This document shows positions 36,989 to 47,377 of a stretch of 64,000 nt of DNA, in pieces. This stretch comes from Edaphochlamys debaryana. Its lineage: Eukaryota; Chlorophyta; Chlorophyceae; Chlamydomonadales. The stretch is from contig JAEHOE010000017.1 in NCBI GenBank assembly GCA_016858145.1, positions 806,001-870,000 of the forward strand. Direction: 5' to 3'. The translations under genes were made by a program, and so were the position numbers. The notes under the pieces are model-generated. The model made no database searches. It was not told the origin of the DNA and saw only the letters and a list, made by a program, of their open reading frames with translations. The first letter of the stretch is position 1. Every line of letters begins with the position of its first letter.

Positions 36989-37205
36989 CCGTCAAGGAGA
37001 TCCGTCTGGTTCCGAGGCTCCCAGTCACCTTGCCATTGAGGCCCTCACGGCGACTCCAGCAGTAGCTCGCGCCCCGCTGCACGTGTTGTGAACAGAAGAC
37101 CAAGAGAACGGGCGGTCCTGTTGTGTGCACAGACAGTTCACCTGTGTTGCCGCAGCTCACTGCTTGGCCCGTCAGCGCTGGGAGGCACCAGGCACGGCTG
37201 GGAGG

Positions 37206-37276
37206 CGGGCATAGCCCCCGAATGGCGCACTAGCAGCAAGGCTATCTAGCACCACACGGAGCGGTATGCGCGGCAG
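37206..37276 (+). repeat. Dispersed ~70-bp repeat, copy 2
   Basis: Second copy of the element at 26757-26830, same orientation, with a GCATAGCC start and GGAGCGGTATGCGC near its end. Confidence 0.75.
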
Positions 37277-37740
37277 CGCGGACGAAGTAGGGGCACGGCT
37301 GGGAGGTAGATGTGCACGGGGGAGGTGGACCAGGCGAGGGAGGTGCGAGGACAGAGTGGCCACCATGCTCACCAACTGGTACGGGCATGCAGAGCTTGAT
37401 CGTAGCTTGAGTGCATCCTGGTCGCAGCGCGGGGCCCGACGATGGACCGAGGATAATGGCACGCCGAGACGCGTCCGGTGCCTGCACTCTCCGACAGGCT
37501 CAGGTGCCCGAGCAGAAGTTCAGCACGATGCTCTCAGGTCGCTGGACGGAGTGTGGGGCGGAGCCCTGTTGGGCACTTCGAGCGCTGTACAGCATCGCGG
37601 GCGAACTCGGCGCAGGGGCTGCCAAACTCCCCGCATACTTGTCAGAAATAGAGACACACATTTACACTTCTGATTGAACACAAGCTTGAGCTGATTCGGC
37701 ACTGATGAGCTTGTAGCGGCATTCCCTTCGAGCGGCAGCC

Positions 37741-40700
37741 ATGGCTCAGCCAACCCGGCCATACGATGCCCTCTATGGTAGGCCAAGCATCATAGTGTCA
37801 GTAATGATGCTGAAGTGCTGGAGCGGAGCAGCAGCGCTGAACTTGTTGTCCGCGCGGCCCCGCAGACCCGAGCTTCACCGTCGCGGGTCCTCGCGACCAC
37901 TATCGTCAGCAGACGCTGGGTGGAGGCTTCAACATAGAGCGGGCCCCTGTATACAACAACTTTTTCTCTGAATTACCCCACCACCCGCCCTCAACGCTGA
38001 GGTGCGCGGCGGAGGGGACACAACGTCTTCATCTCCCTTGTCTGAGGAAGCTGCGCGCGTTCCTGGGCGGCGAGCGCAGCCACCCGCACGGGGGGTCGCT
38101 ACGTCGGGGGCGAGGCCTGCTGGGCAGGCACCCCCCCCTAGTTGGACCCTCCCAAACTGCCCTTGCTGTGCTGGTGGCACACCTCCTCTCCCCATTGCGT
38201 GCAGGCTGAAGAATGGAGACAAGGTGCCAGCCTTCGTGGACCGGAACTTCCGGCCAGCGGACCACAACTCGGCGGAGCTGCAGCAGCGCTCTGCCGCTGC
38301 CGCCGTCTCGGGGCACCACCGGCCCAAATACTTCCGGCGACCGATGCTGGCGGGGGCAGAAATCCACATCAAGCAGGCGACCACTCTGCCGCCGCTTGGG
38401 CCACAGTCGCAGGACCTGAACGCCACGGCGCCAGCCCGCCTCTCCACCTCCCAGCTGGAGCCACGCAGCAAAACCATCGGCACACAGTCCGACTATCGTG
38501 AGAATGAGGCGCAAACAGCGCCCTGGGAGCCGGGCTATGTGCTCCCAGCACATCCCACGGCCAAGCAGCAGGCCCTGTCGCAGCGGTACAACACGGACGG
38601 GCCGGAGGTGCTGACGCTGAAGGACATGACCTTCGCCGACGGCCTTCCAGCGGGCCTGGCGGAGGTGACCCGCATCGATAAGATGCGGGCGAAGCGGGCC
38701 TTCGAGGCCACGCTGCCTCCCATCGATGACGTGGCACGGCTGCCGCTGCGGCAGAAGATGATTGAGGAGTGGGAGGCGAAGGAGTGGGCGGAGCGCGAGG
38801 CGGAGATTGAGGGCATCCAGGAGGCCCGGCTGGCGCTTCTGGATAACGCGCTGCAGGTGGGTCAGCAGGGAGGAGGGGCTCCAACGTCTTGGAGAGGAGC
38901 AAGGGATGGGGTGGTGGCCTGGGAATGGCTGCAGAGCAGCTGGAGGCTGGCAGCAAGGGACGGCTGTGCCGGCTCGTCATCCCGGGCTGGGCTGGGCTGG
39001 GCAGGCGTGGGTCCAGAGCCAAAGGGCGTCTAGCAGGAACGGCGGGGTGTATGAACGGCCTGGGTGCATCACTTGTCACCCCCGCTTGCCGTAGCCGTGC
39101 TCTCATGCCGTCTGCCAACTCCACTCGGGCAACCCCCCAGGTCCGCGAGGAGGAGATGGAGGCGGACAACCAGGCCCGCGTGGAGGCGCGCAAGCAGGCC
39201 ATGCTGGCGGCCAAGGCGGGCAAGTTCGCTGACGTGCAGGTGAGGAGGATGACAGGGTGTGCGGATGGACACGTGAAGCAGGGAAGGGGCGCGGGCAGGC
39301 ATACGGGCAGGGACAGGAGGCGGCCTCGGGGTGCGGCTGTGAGGAAGGGTGTGCTGCAGCTGGGTTGGTGCTCAGCGCTTGGCTCAACACTGCCCTTGCC
39401 GGCCCCTTCCCTGCAGGCGACACGTATCAAGACCATGCGGCAGCTCATTGAGAACCGCAAATACGTGGAGAAGCACCGCAAGCTGCACAAGTGCGGACCG
39501 GGCGGGGCCTGGGGCGGGGTCGCAGCCAGGCTGGGCCAATCTTGTACGTGCTAGGGAGTGCTCGGGCCGGCTGCGGGACCATGGAACACCGCTTGCAGGA
39601 TCATCCGACAGACTACAGTATCACTCTTGATCTCGTCTTCCCCTGCTCTGCCTCCTCGCTCGCCGCCCAGGCCCACCATCGTTGAGCGGTACGCCAACTT
39701 CGGCAGCGGCACCTACGCGCCCATGCAGCGGGAGGGGCGCTTCCCCGAGTCCAAGCCGCTGGGCAAGGAGATCGAGACGGAGGGCTACGCGCCCGTCACT
39801 CTGCGGGTGGGTGGCTGCCTCCTGTGCCAGGCTGCAAGCACAGCTGGTGTGCAGGCACTCGCTTTGCCTGTCCCGCTTCCATGCGCTTCCGATTCCACCC
39901 CTGACCCCCGAACCCCGGCCCCGTGGTGCTGTGCAGGGCGTGGCGGAGCTGGAGACCTTCCTGCCCTCGCGCCTGCTGAACCCCAAGATTGCGGCGCCCA
40001 AGCGGCCCACGCGCCTGGACTACAACCAGCGGAAGGAGGCGGCGGTGCAGAAGGACCTCAAGGTGCGTGGCGGCGCACGCGACTGCCTCGGCTTCCGGTC
40101 CTTTCCCTCCCGCCCGTTTCGAGCCAGTAGGGCCAGGGCGCATCTGCCCATGCGCCGTAGCACAGACTCCGCAATCCCCTGCACACACCACTCGCGTGCG
40201 CTGTCAGCACCTCAGCAGGCATCGCACCCAAGCACTGCCTGTACCTCCTGCCCTGTCTGTAGCAGCCTGAACCACTAACATCACCTACACCCCTACCCCT
40301 ATCGCGCATCCCCTGCGCAGGCCATCAACGACCTGCTGGACACCTCCAAGTCCGCAGCGGGCCGCGGCTTCGGCGACTGCTGGCCAGCGCCGCTGAAGGA
40401 CGACGCAGGCAGCGCCGGCGGCGCACCCGGCGGCGGCCTGGGCGCTGGCTCGCTCTCCCGCGCCGTCAGCACCGTCGGCAAGCAGGGGCTGGCGGCCTCC
40501 GCCCCGAGCGCCATGTCCCTTGCGCCCGGTACCGTCTCTGGGTCCCCCTCGCGCCGCGTCATCAGGGCCATCGAGCGCCCCGCCACCCCCGAGCTTCCCC
40601 AGCCGCCCGCCATCACGCAGCCCCAGCGTGCTGCGCTCGTGCTGCTGCAGCGCCTGCTGCGTGGCCGTGCTGCGCAGAACATCATGTACGAGGGCCGCAT

Positions 40701-43215
40701 GCGGCGGCAGGAGCTCGTGGACGAGCTGCGGTTGGCCGAGCGGACGAGCACGGACGCGTCCGGGTTCAAGCTCGACAGCCGGCCCGTGCCGCGGCCCGAG
40801 GACCGGGACGCGGCCACGATCCGCGTGGATGCGCTCATCGGTACGGCAGTCGCAGAGATCTGCGCGCTGCTGTGCGAGTCAGATCCGGCCAAGCGCGATG
40901 CGATCCTGGCGGGTCTGGAGGAGTCCCGCGCACACGCCAAGGCCGCCGCCATGGCCGCCGCCGCGCGCGCACGCGAGGAGGAGGAGGCCGAGGCGACGGC
41001 GGCGCGCGCCGCCGCGGCGGCGGCCGAGGCAGCTGCCGCTGCGATCTCCGCCGCTGAGCCTGAGGGCGGCTACGGTGACGAGGACGAGGGCCCGGGCGAG
41101 GCAGCGGAGGCGGCGGCAGGCGCGGCGGCGGAGGCGGCTTACGCCGAGGTGGTGGCGGAGGCGGCCGACCCAGATCGCGCCGCCGTCGTCAACCTGGAGG
41201 CGCTGGGCATAACGCGGGAGCAGGCCGAGGCGGCGGCTGTGCGCGTGCAGGCCGCCGCGCGCGGCTACCTGGCGCGGAAGGAGGTGGCGGCGATGCGGGA
41301 GCGGGGCGAGGCCATCCGCCGCGTCATGGCCAGCGGGGAGGACGCCGAGGCCAAGGTCGTGCAGTGCCAAGCCGCCATCCGCGGCTATCTAGACCGCAAG
41401 CGCGTGAAGGAGCTCAAGGCCCAGCGCGCGGCGCCGCCCCGGCCGCTGTCCGCGTCCGCGGCCCGGCCGCCGTCGTCGGGGCGGCCGGCCTCCGGCCGGC
41501 CCGCCTCCGCCCGGCGACCCACATCGGCGCCGCGGGCCGCGGCGCCGGAGCCCGTCCGGGAGCAGGCCTCCCAGTCCGACTTCGACCCGGCTTCCTACAG
41601 CCCCGAGCACGTGGAGGCCATCACACGCATCCAGGCGGCGCAGCGGGGCCGCATCGCACGCAAGCAGGTGGCAGAGCTGCGCTCGCTAACCGACCCTGCC
41701 AGCGGCGGCGCTGCCTCGGGCGACGGTGCCGGCGCCTCTGGGGCCGCGGCCGAGCCGGCCGAGTGGCCCGAGTACTCTTCGGAGCAGGAGCAGGCGGCCA
41801 TCCTCATCCAGGCGGCGGGCCGGGGCATGATTGCGCGAGCGCAGGTGCGGGCGCTCAAGGGTGGCGCGCCGCACGAGGCCACGGCGGCCTCCTCGGTCCC
41901 GAGCCAACCGCAGGCAAGCGATGAGGCCGCCGAGGCCCAGGCCCTGGGTGACGGGGGCGAGGGCGAGGCGGCGGTCCCGGAGCGCAAGGAGGGCGGTGAG
42001 GGCGACGTGTGGCCGCACATGCTGGACGTGGCCGGCACCATCCTGCAGAACACGGAGGAGGAGCTGCACCGTGTGGAGGCGGCGGCGGACGAGGCGTCGG
42101 CGCGGGTGGCCGCGTTTGAGGCGGAGACCATGGCGGCCGTGGCCCAAATGGAGGCGGACCTCGCCGCCGCGGAGGCGGAGGCGGCGGACGAGGCCGAGCC
42201 CAAGCCCGAGGGCGAGGGTGAGGCCGAGGCCGAGGCGGAGGCGTCCCAGCCGCCGCCGGCGGAGGCGGACGCGGAGGCGAAGGCTGGGGCAGGGGCTGAG
42301 GCGCAGGCAGAGGAGCCGCCGGCGGACGACGGCTCCACCGGGCCCACTGCGGCAGAGTACAGTTTGGCGCAGGGGCAGTTCGAGGGCGAAGAGGGCGAAG
42401 GCGAGGCTCGGTCAGAGGGCGGCAGTGGGCGGGGCGAGGCGTCGTCGACCATGCTTGGAGAGCCTTCCCTGGCTGTCGGCGCTGCCGGGGAGGGCGACGC
42501 GCAGGCGGAGGCGGAGGCGGCGGCAGCGGAAGCGGACGAGGCAGGGCAGCAGGAGCCTGAGCTGGCGCCAGAGGCCGAGCCAGAGCCCGACCTTGCGCCC
42601 GAGGCGGAGGCAGCGCCGGAGGCGCAGCCGGAGGCTGAGCCAGAGGCGCAGGCTGAGGCCGAGCCAGAGCCAGAGGCGCAGCCGGAGGCGGAGGCGAGCG
42701 CCCAGCAGGAGCCTGAGCTGGAGGCACAAGCGGAGCCTTCCGCAGGGGCGGAGGCAGAGGCAGAGCCGGAGGCGCAGGCTGAGCCGTCAGCGGCAGCAGA
42801 ACCCGAGCCGGAGCCCGAGGCGGAGGCGGAGCCGGAGGCCAGCGCAGCTGCGGGTGGGGAGGAGGGCTTCCGGGAAGGCGAGGGTGAGGATGAGGGGCAA
42901 GTCGAGCCTTCCGGCGAGGAGCCGGCGTCTGACCCTGCACCAGAGCCAAGCGGAGGCGGCGAGGGCGAGGGTGCTCCCCCAGAGGATGACGGCGCTCCGG
43001 AGGGCGAGGAGCCTGGCCCTGACGGTGGGGAGGGGAGTGCGGGGGCTGAGCCGGAGGCAAGCGTTGCCGCAGGCGAGCCCAGCGGCGCTCCGGAGGGCGA
43101 GGAGGGTGGGTTCGACGCAGGGGCTGAGGGCGAGGCCGCGGCTGAGGAGGGCGAGGCAGGGGCCGAGGAGGGCATGGGGGAGCCGGAGGGGGAGGCGGAG
43201 CCCGCGGATGATTGA
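37741..43215 (+). CDS. CFAP91: Cilia- and flagella-associated protein 91 (FAP91/MAATS1)
   Basis: Exons: 37741-37777, 37866-38001, 38205-38856, 39141-39239, 39417-39490, 39671-39806, 39937-40062, 40321-43215; 1384 aa. Family signatures: KYFRRPMLAGAEIH, the TIGTQSDYRENEAQTAPWEP block, then LPAGLAEVTRIDKMRAKRAF and a Glu-rich helix EWEAKEWAEREAEIEGIQEA. Further on, TIVERYANFGSGTYAPMQRE and PKRPTRLDYNQRKEAAVQKD also fit. In Chlamydomonas FAP91 is part of the calmodulin- and spoke-associated complex at the base of radial spokes in the axoneme (established). Exon 8 adds four IQ motifs near residues 727 (VQAAARGYLARK), 767 (CQAAIRGYLDRK), 854 (IQAAQRGRIARK) and 913 (IQAAGRGMIARA), consistent with calmodulin binding. 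Residues ~940-1384 are a Glu/Ala/Pro-rich tail with runs such as EAEPEAQAEAEPEPEAQPEA. The tail length probably varies between species. Confidence 0.93.
42170..43190 (+). repeat. CFAP91: Glu/Ala/Pro-coding low-complexity tract in CFAP91 tail
   Basis: GAGGC-rich degenerate repeats encoding AEAEPE/EPEAQ units. It keeps all other frames open as well, producing long false ORFs on both strands. Confidence 0.9.
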
Positions 43216-45053
43216 TGCACTCGTGAAGGGCTTCGTGTAGGTTAGTTGGGATTGAGTCTTGGCGCATGCTGCGTGCGAGGGCAGCGGGCACAAGAGCATG
43301 GGAGCATACGTAGGAGATGACGCTGTGGGTCTTCAGACTCGTTTGGGTTTGTACGAATCTGACGCGTGGTGCTGACGTGGGCCGGGGGGCTGATAAGTGA
43401 CAGACTCTCGTGCCGTGTATGACTGCGCAGCGATGTGCGGCCGGGGCCTGGCCTTGATGGATTATGTGTATGGACTGGCGGCGCTAAGCCGCCAAGCGCG
43501 CAGTAGGGTGGCGCTGTTAGGCGCTTGATTGGTGGGGCTGATGAGGGCTGTTCTACATACGTAGACGGTGGTGGCAGTGTGCGGCTCAATGCAAAGCAAG
43601 CAGGTGGTCTTGTCTCCTGGGCCGACCCTCCGCAGCAGTTCCTTGCCTCCCTGGCTAAGCCGCATGAGGACCACAAAGTGAGGGCGGCAGGAACGCAATC
43701 CCTGGACGCTTAGGCATCTGCAACTCTGCAAGCCCAGGCCTTGCGTCAGTCCCCACACCCAACCAAGGCAACCATTCACCCACAACGGGGAAGCGCTGCG
43801 TCAGGGGGGCTAACGGAATGGTACAGCCAACCGACCGGTAGTAGTACTGGTATCAGCCCGACCGGCGATCGGTCAGAGCCATGCGTCCAGGGGTCAATAC
43901 AACGTGCAACCAGGGGTGCTTACCCTCGTGCACTCAGCGCGGCAAGGCGAACCACTGGCAGGCGTACCGGGAATGGCCATGCTGACGGCCTCCCTGGCAA
44001 GCGGCTTCCCTGTTGGGGCCATGTACGCAAATCATAGGCCTATTGTCGGGACACCCGTGCGTGCAGCCGGCTGACGGGGCTCAAGGGGCGATCAACAACG
44101 CGACGGAGGTGATGTGTTACACCGCTCTCGCACATGGCCCGAGAGATAGTCACAGCTTTGTCCGGAGCCTCCTTAGTCACACGGGCAGACACCGAAGGGC
44201 GTCAACTCTGAAAGCAGATGCACACAAGATACCCCCCCTAGAGCCCCTCCCCTGCTTCAGTCGCCGCCGCACAGCAGCATCACCCAGCCGCTTCAGTGTC
44301 GTCCGCGTCAGTATCCACACACTCCACCTCTACGCCCTGCCCATAGCCCATCCTGTCTTCCCCTTTAACTCCCGCTTAGCCACCGCGCATAAGCGGGGCC
44401 AAACTGCTAGTCAAGTCAAGTCAAGTGGCACCGGGGCCGCCCGATCCATGACGTTGCCGAGACGCAGCCTCACACCACATTGTGCCGCAGCTGCGAGCGT
44501 TGGGGTGAGTTGCGTCCGGTCTCAAGCTGTCACCCCAGTGTTGATGCGCTGTACGGCTCAGGCCGGGGTCCGTTCAATGTTTGGAGCCACCGGCCGTCAT
44601 GTAGCGAAACCAACACTGGGCAGCTGCGGGGCGGGAGGAGGACGGGAGGCGCGCAGTCGTCAGGCACTGGCTTATGCACCTTTGCAGAGCGAGGGGTGCG
44701 CAGGCAGTCGTCAGCAAAGACCGAACGGTGCGGCAGGGACGCATGAAGGATGCACATAGCCAGAGTGCCAGTGCGGCTCTACCGTGTCTCCGTTCCTGAG
44801 GATGCCCCGGGACAACGCCTAACCGGTAGCACCTCGGGTCCTAGTCTTACAAAACCCCCGTTGTGTCAAAGTCGAGTCTGCAACCCGATCTCCGTGCAGC
44901 CGACCGCCATACGACTAGGCCAGAGCCGCCAACTTTCGGACGGCGCACAGTGAGAACCACGTGTGTCGCTTACCTTGAGAAGCCATGTCCCGGGCAAGCT
45001 CCCGCGCCTAAGAATGACCCTCCGGCGCCGACTCAGCGTCGGTTCAAGGCACG
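43216..45053. other. Convergent 3' flanks of CFAP91 and the selenoprotein gene
   Basis: No coding exon was supported. The right-hand part is the 3' UTR of the minus-strand selenoprotein gene and contains a SECIS-like fold (44547-44613). Possible minus-strand TGTAA signals lie at 44847-44851 and 44117-44121. Confidence 0.5.
44547..44613 (-). promoter_or_regulatory. Candidate SECIS element
   Basis: Minus strand, ~440 bp after the selenoprotein stop. It reads, in order: CGCTAC, ATGA (44600-44597), GGCCGG, an apical region with AAA (44582-44580), CCGGCC, TGA (44560-44558), then GTACAGCG. ATGA/TGA would form the non-Watson-Crick quartet, GGCCGG pairs with CCGGCC, AAA sits in the apical loop, and the CGCT/AGCG flanks could form the basal stem. 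This is the only ATGA I found in the presumed 3' UTR. Doubts: the upper helix is short, and a TGTAA at 44847-44851 could end the mRNA before it. Confidence 0.38.
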
Positions 45054-45792
45054 CTAGGAGTGCTTCTGGAGAAGCGCTCTCCTTGCTCTCCGACGGCGTT
45101 GAGTGGCCTGAGCCGCGCCAGCAGACTCTGCAGCCATTGTGAAAGACCAGGGACACTGTCTTGCGCAAAGGTAACGCCGTCAGGGGTGCCATACCCAGCA
45201 CGCAACTGAACACCCCTGTCCCCCCCAAGCGCCAAGCGCCAGCGCACCTGCCCGCACAAAACCCTTCGACTGGATGAGCGTGTGAAGGTCGTTATAGCTC
45301 AGCTTATCCACAAACATGCGCTCGACCTGTAACACGGTGGCGAGGAGCCCCCGTTGATGCCCAGAGCCCATGGGGTTGTCAGAGCGGCTGCCCACCTCCC
45401 TACGCACCTCGATGTTGTTAGCATCGTAGAGCACGAGCTCAGGGACCCTGCCAGGGATGCTGCAAGCAGGGCAGGCCGCGGAGTTGTCAGCTGAGGGCAT
45501 GCCCAGACGCTGCAAAAAAGTCCTTGAGAAGGCCTCACAAGTTCACGGTGACATCTTTGTAAGCTCCTTTCTCGATGTCTCCGCGTAAGAACTTCTTGAC
45601 CTGATGTGAGCAGGTCCCGGCATTGGTCAGGGTCTTGCGCCCGTGCGTTCCTGCGCGCTTGCTGATATTCACCTCTGGCAGGTGGTTGAGTCGTCATCCT
45701 GGGCAGGAAATGAACTCGGCGCGGGCAACCTTGCCCTGCGCCGAGGCCCCTAGGATGGCGCCTAGGAGCAGAAGCGCGACGAGCGCGCGCAT
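45054..45792 (-). CDS. SELENOM: Selenoprotein of the SelM/Sep15 family (TGA = Sec)
   Basis: Exons (minus): 45673-45792, 45539-45600, 45408-45459, 45248-45326, 45054-45127; 129 codons including one in-frame TGA at 45696-45694. The start is the ATG at 45792. A signal peptide (MRALVALLLLGAILGASAQG) is followed by FISCPG-Sec-RLNHLPE, the C-x-x-U redox site of SelM (animal SelM has CGGU), with Sec at residue 33. Spliced downstream: VKKFLRGDIEKGAYKDVTVN, FIPGRVPELVLYDANNIE and VERMFVDKLSYNDLHTLIQS with KGFV, the complete thioredoxin-like SelM core including the PELVL strand. SelM and Sep15 are ER-lumen thiol-disulfide oxidoreductases linked to protein folding (established). Reading TGA as stop would leave 32 residues, and the conserved sequence resumes in the same frame, so recoding is the simplest reading. 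The last exon, ending in a basic tail, is the least certain. Confidence 0.88.
45694..45696 (-). other. SELENOM: Recoded TGA (selenocysteine codon)
   Basis: In-frame TGA in the C-x-x-U position of the SelM-like redox motif, with conserved SelM sequence continuing in frame on both sides and no splice site that would remove it. Confidence 0.88.
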
Positions 45793-47377
45793 AGTGCGTG
45801 TGGTGTTATCAGTGTCTATCAGTCAAAAGCGGTCTTGTGATGATTGGCCCGCGGAGCGGCGAAGGGAACTAAGCTCGGCTGTTGCGCGCGCTGGTCCTTA
45901 CGGGAGGCACTGCAAGCCGGTACGGCCCCCGTACCAGCTGATCACCCTCTCCCCCACCACTCCCACCCTTTCCCCCCGCCCGCTTCAATCCGCTCCCGGG
46001 TGAGCATGTACAGGAAGGCGCCCGGCCGCCGTCCTGCCTGGCCCTTAACCGCTCAGTCCGCCCCCTGCGACGTGGCCACGCGGGGATTCGTGCCACGGCA
46101 TGCCTTGGCACGTAGCCGAGGCTTGAGGGAGAGACATTAATGCTTCGGGACAATGAGGCTGCCACACACGACGGCTGCGTAGTCCTAGGCTTCTACCGCT
46201 TGGACGATGGGCCTCCTCGCCCTAGCACTTGCCCTAGGCGTGTTCGGGCTTTCGGACAGGTGGCAAGCTGCTGGGGAGCTGAGGGCACTGGGAAGCACTC
46301 GATACGGCATACGGTAAGAGGCTACAGCCGGGCTCATGCACACCAGGACCTCGTTACACGTCAAGTTATAGAGCTGAGCACGTCCCTCCCCAAACAGGAG
46401 GCCTCCGTGCTTAATGGGCACTGCCCATACTCGCACCCCCGCCCGGAACGGCCCCACACCTTAGCACACCACACCATGTCCTTCGCCCCTCCTCTGCTCT
46501 GCGGAATGCTACCCAGGGACTTACCCCCAAACAGCTCCTGATGAACACAGGGGTATAAGGAGCATCACACGACGATTGCACTGCCCCACTAAGATAAGTC
46601 AAAATCAATGGAGGGGGGTCAGTCAGGCGCTCCTTGTGGGGCGCCTGCCAAGCCACGTCGTCACACGTCAGAGGGGCGACTGCCTAAGTGCAGCCGTAGG
46701 AAAGCCGTCTGTGCACAGATCACGCATGTACCCGCCCCAAATTGTCCGGAAAACCTTTCGGCGACACATATCCCGACTGGTACGCGCCAACGCCGCAACA
46801 CGTGATCTCCCCACCACCCGGGTTCGCCCATCCAGCGGGACAGGCCCTATTGTCATCACGACCCAGATCACAGCCCCAGGACCCTCGCCAGGGTCTCCCA
46901 CCAGGCCACCACTTGTGCAGCTGCCGCCCAGTCTCCTTCTGCAGGAGCTGGGTGAGCCGAAGTCTCATCACACTTCTGATACCGGTAAGCCAGGAACAGC
47001 ACACGCGCACGTCTGTCCCACTCCCAACTGAAGCACGTAAGGATCACCATGGCGCAACGCCAGACCGCAAACCCACAAGCCCCTTGCCCCCGAGCAGACA
47101 GTCGGGGGTGGTAGGTCACCGGACGGTATGCTTCTTCAGGAGGCGGGTGGACAAACGGAAGCCACGCATCCGGCCTACCACATGACCTCAGTCCCCAGCC
47201 AGCAACGGATGGCTCAAGCCTCTCGCTGCAACCCACACTGCCCAACCCCCGCGCAGCCAAACGAGGGGCGGTGGCGTGTGGGTCCACGCGGGTGGCCGCC
47301 GTTGCTGCTGCACGTGAACCCAGCACCGTGCCCTTCGGCCCCTCGGGAGGGGCCGAGGGGCCCCTTCCGTGCGGGGC
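45793..47377. other. Selenoprotein promoter region and 3' UTR of the multi-rod glycoprotein
   Basis: No coding exon was supported. A plus-strand TTACA at 46354-46358 is a possible polyadenylation signal (TGTAA, minus) for the glycoprotein gene, implying a ~1-kb 3' UTR. Confidence 0.45.
46354..46358 (-). terminator. Candidate TGTAA polyadenylation signal (multi-rod glycoprotein)
   Basis: TGTAA on the minus strand ~1020 bp past the stop codon at 47378. Confidence 0.35.

Larger units (their letters stand above)
36445..37740. other. Intergenic: pherophorin 3' UTR and CFAP91 upstream region
   Basis: Contains TGTAA at 36984-36988 and dispersed repeat copy 2 (37206-37276). No coding exon was supported. 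Confidence 0.5.

Noticed and set aside
41595..43220. 541-codon minus-strand Ser/Ala-rich ORF
   Set aside because: Antisense to the repetitive CFAP91 tail; the GAGGC-type repeat keeps every frame open.
45299..45697. 132-codon ORF starting MTTQPPARG over the selenoprotein locus
   Set aside because: Out of frame with the SelM-like exons; its start overlaps the TGA codon by one base shift.
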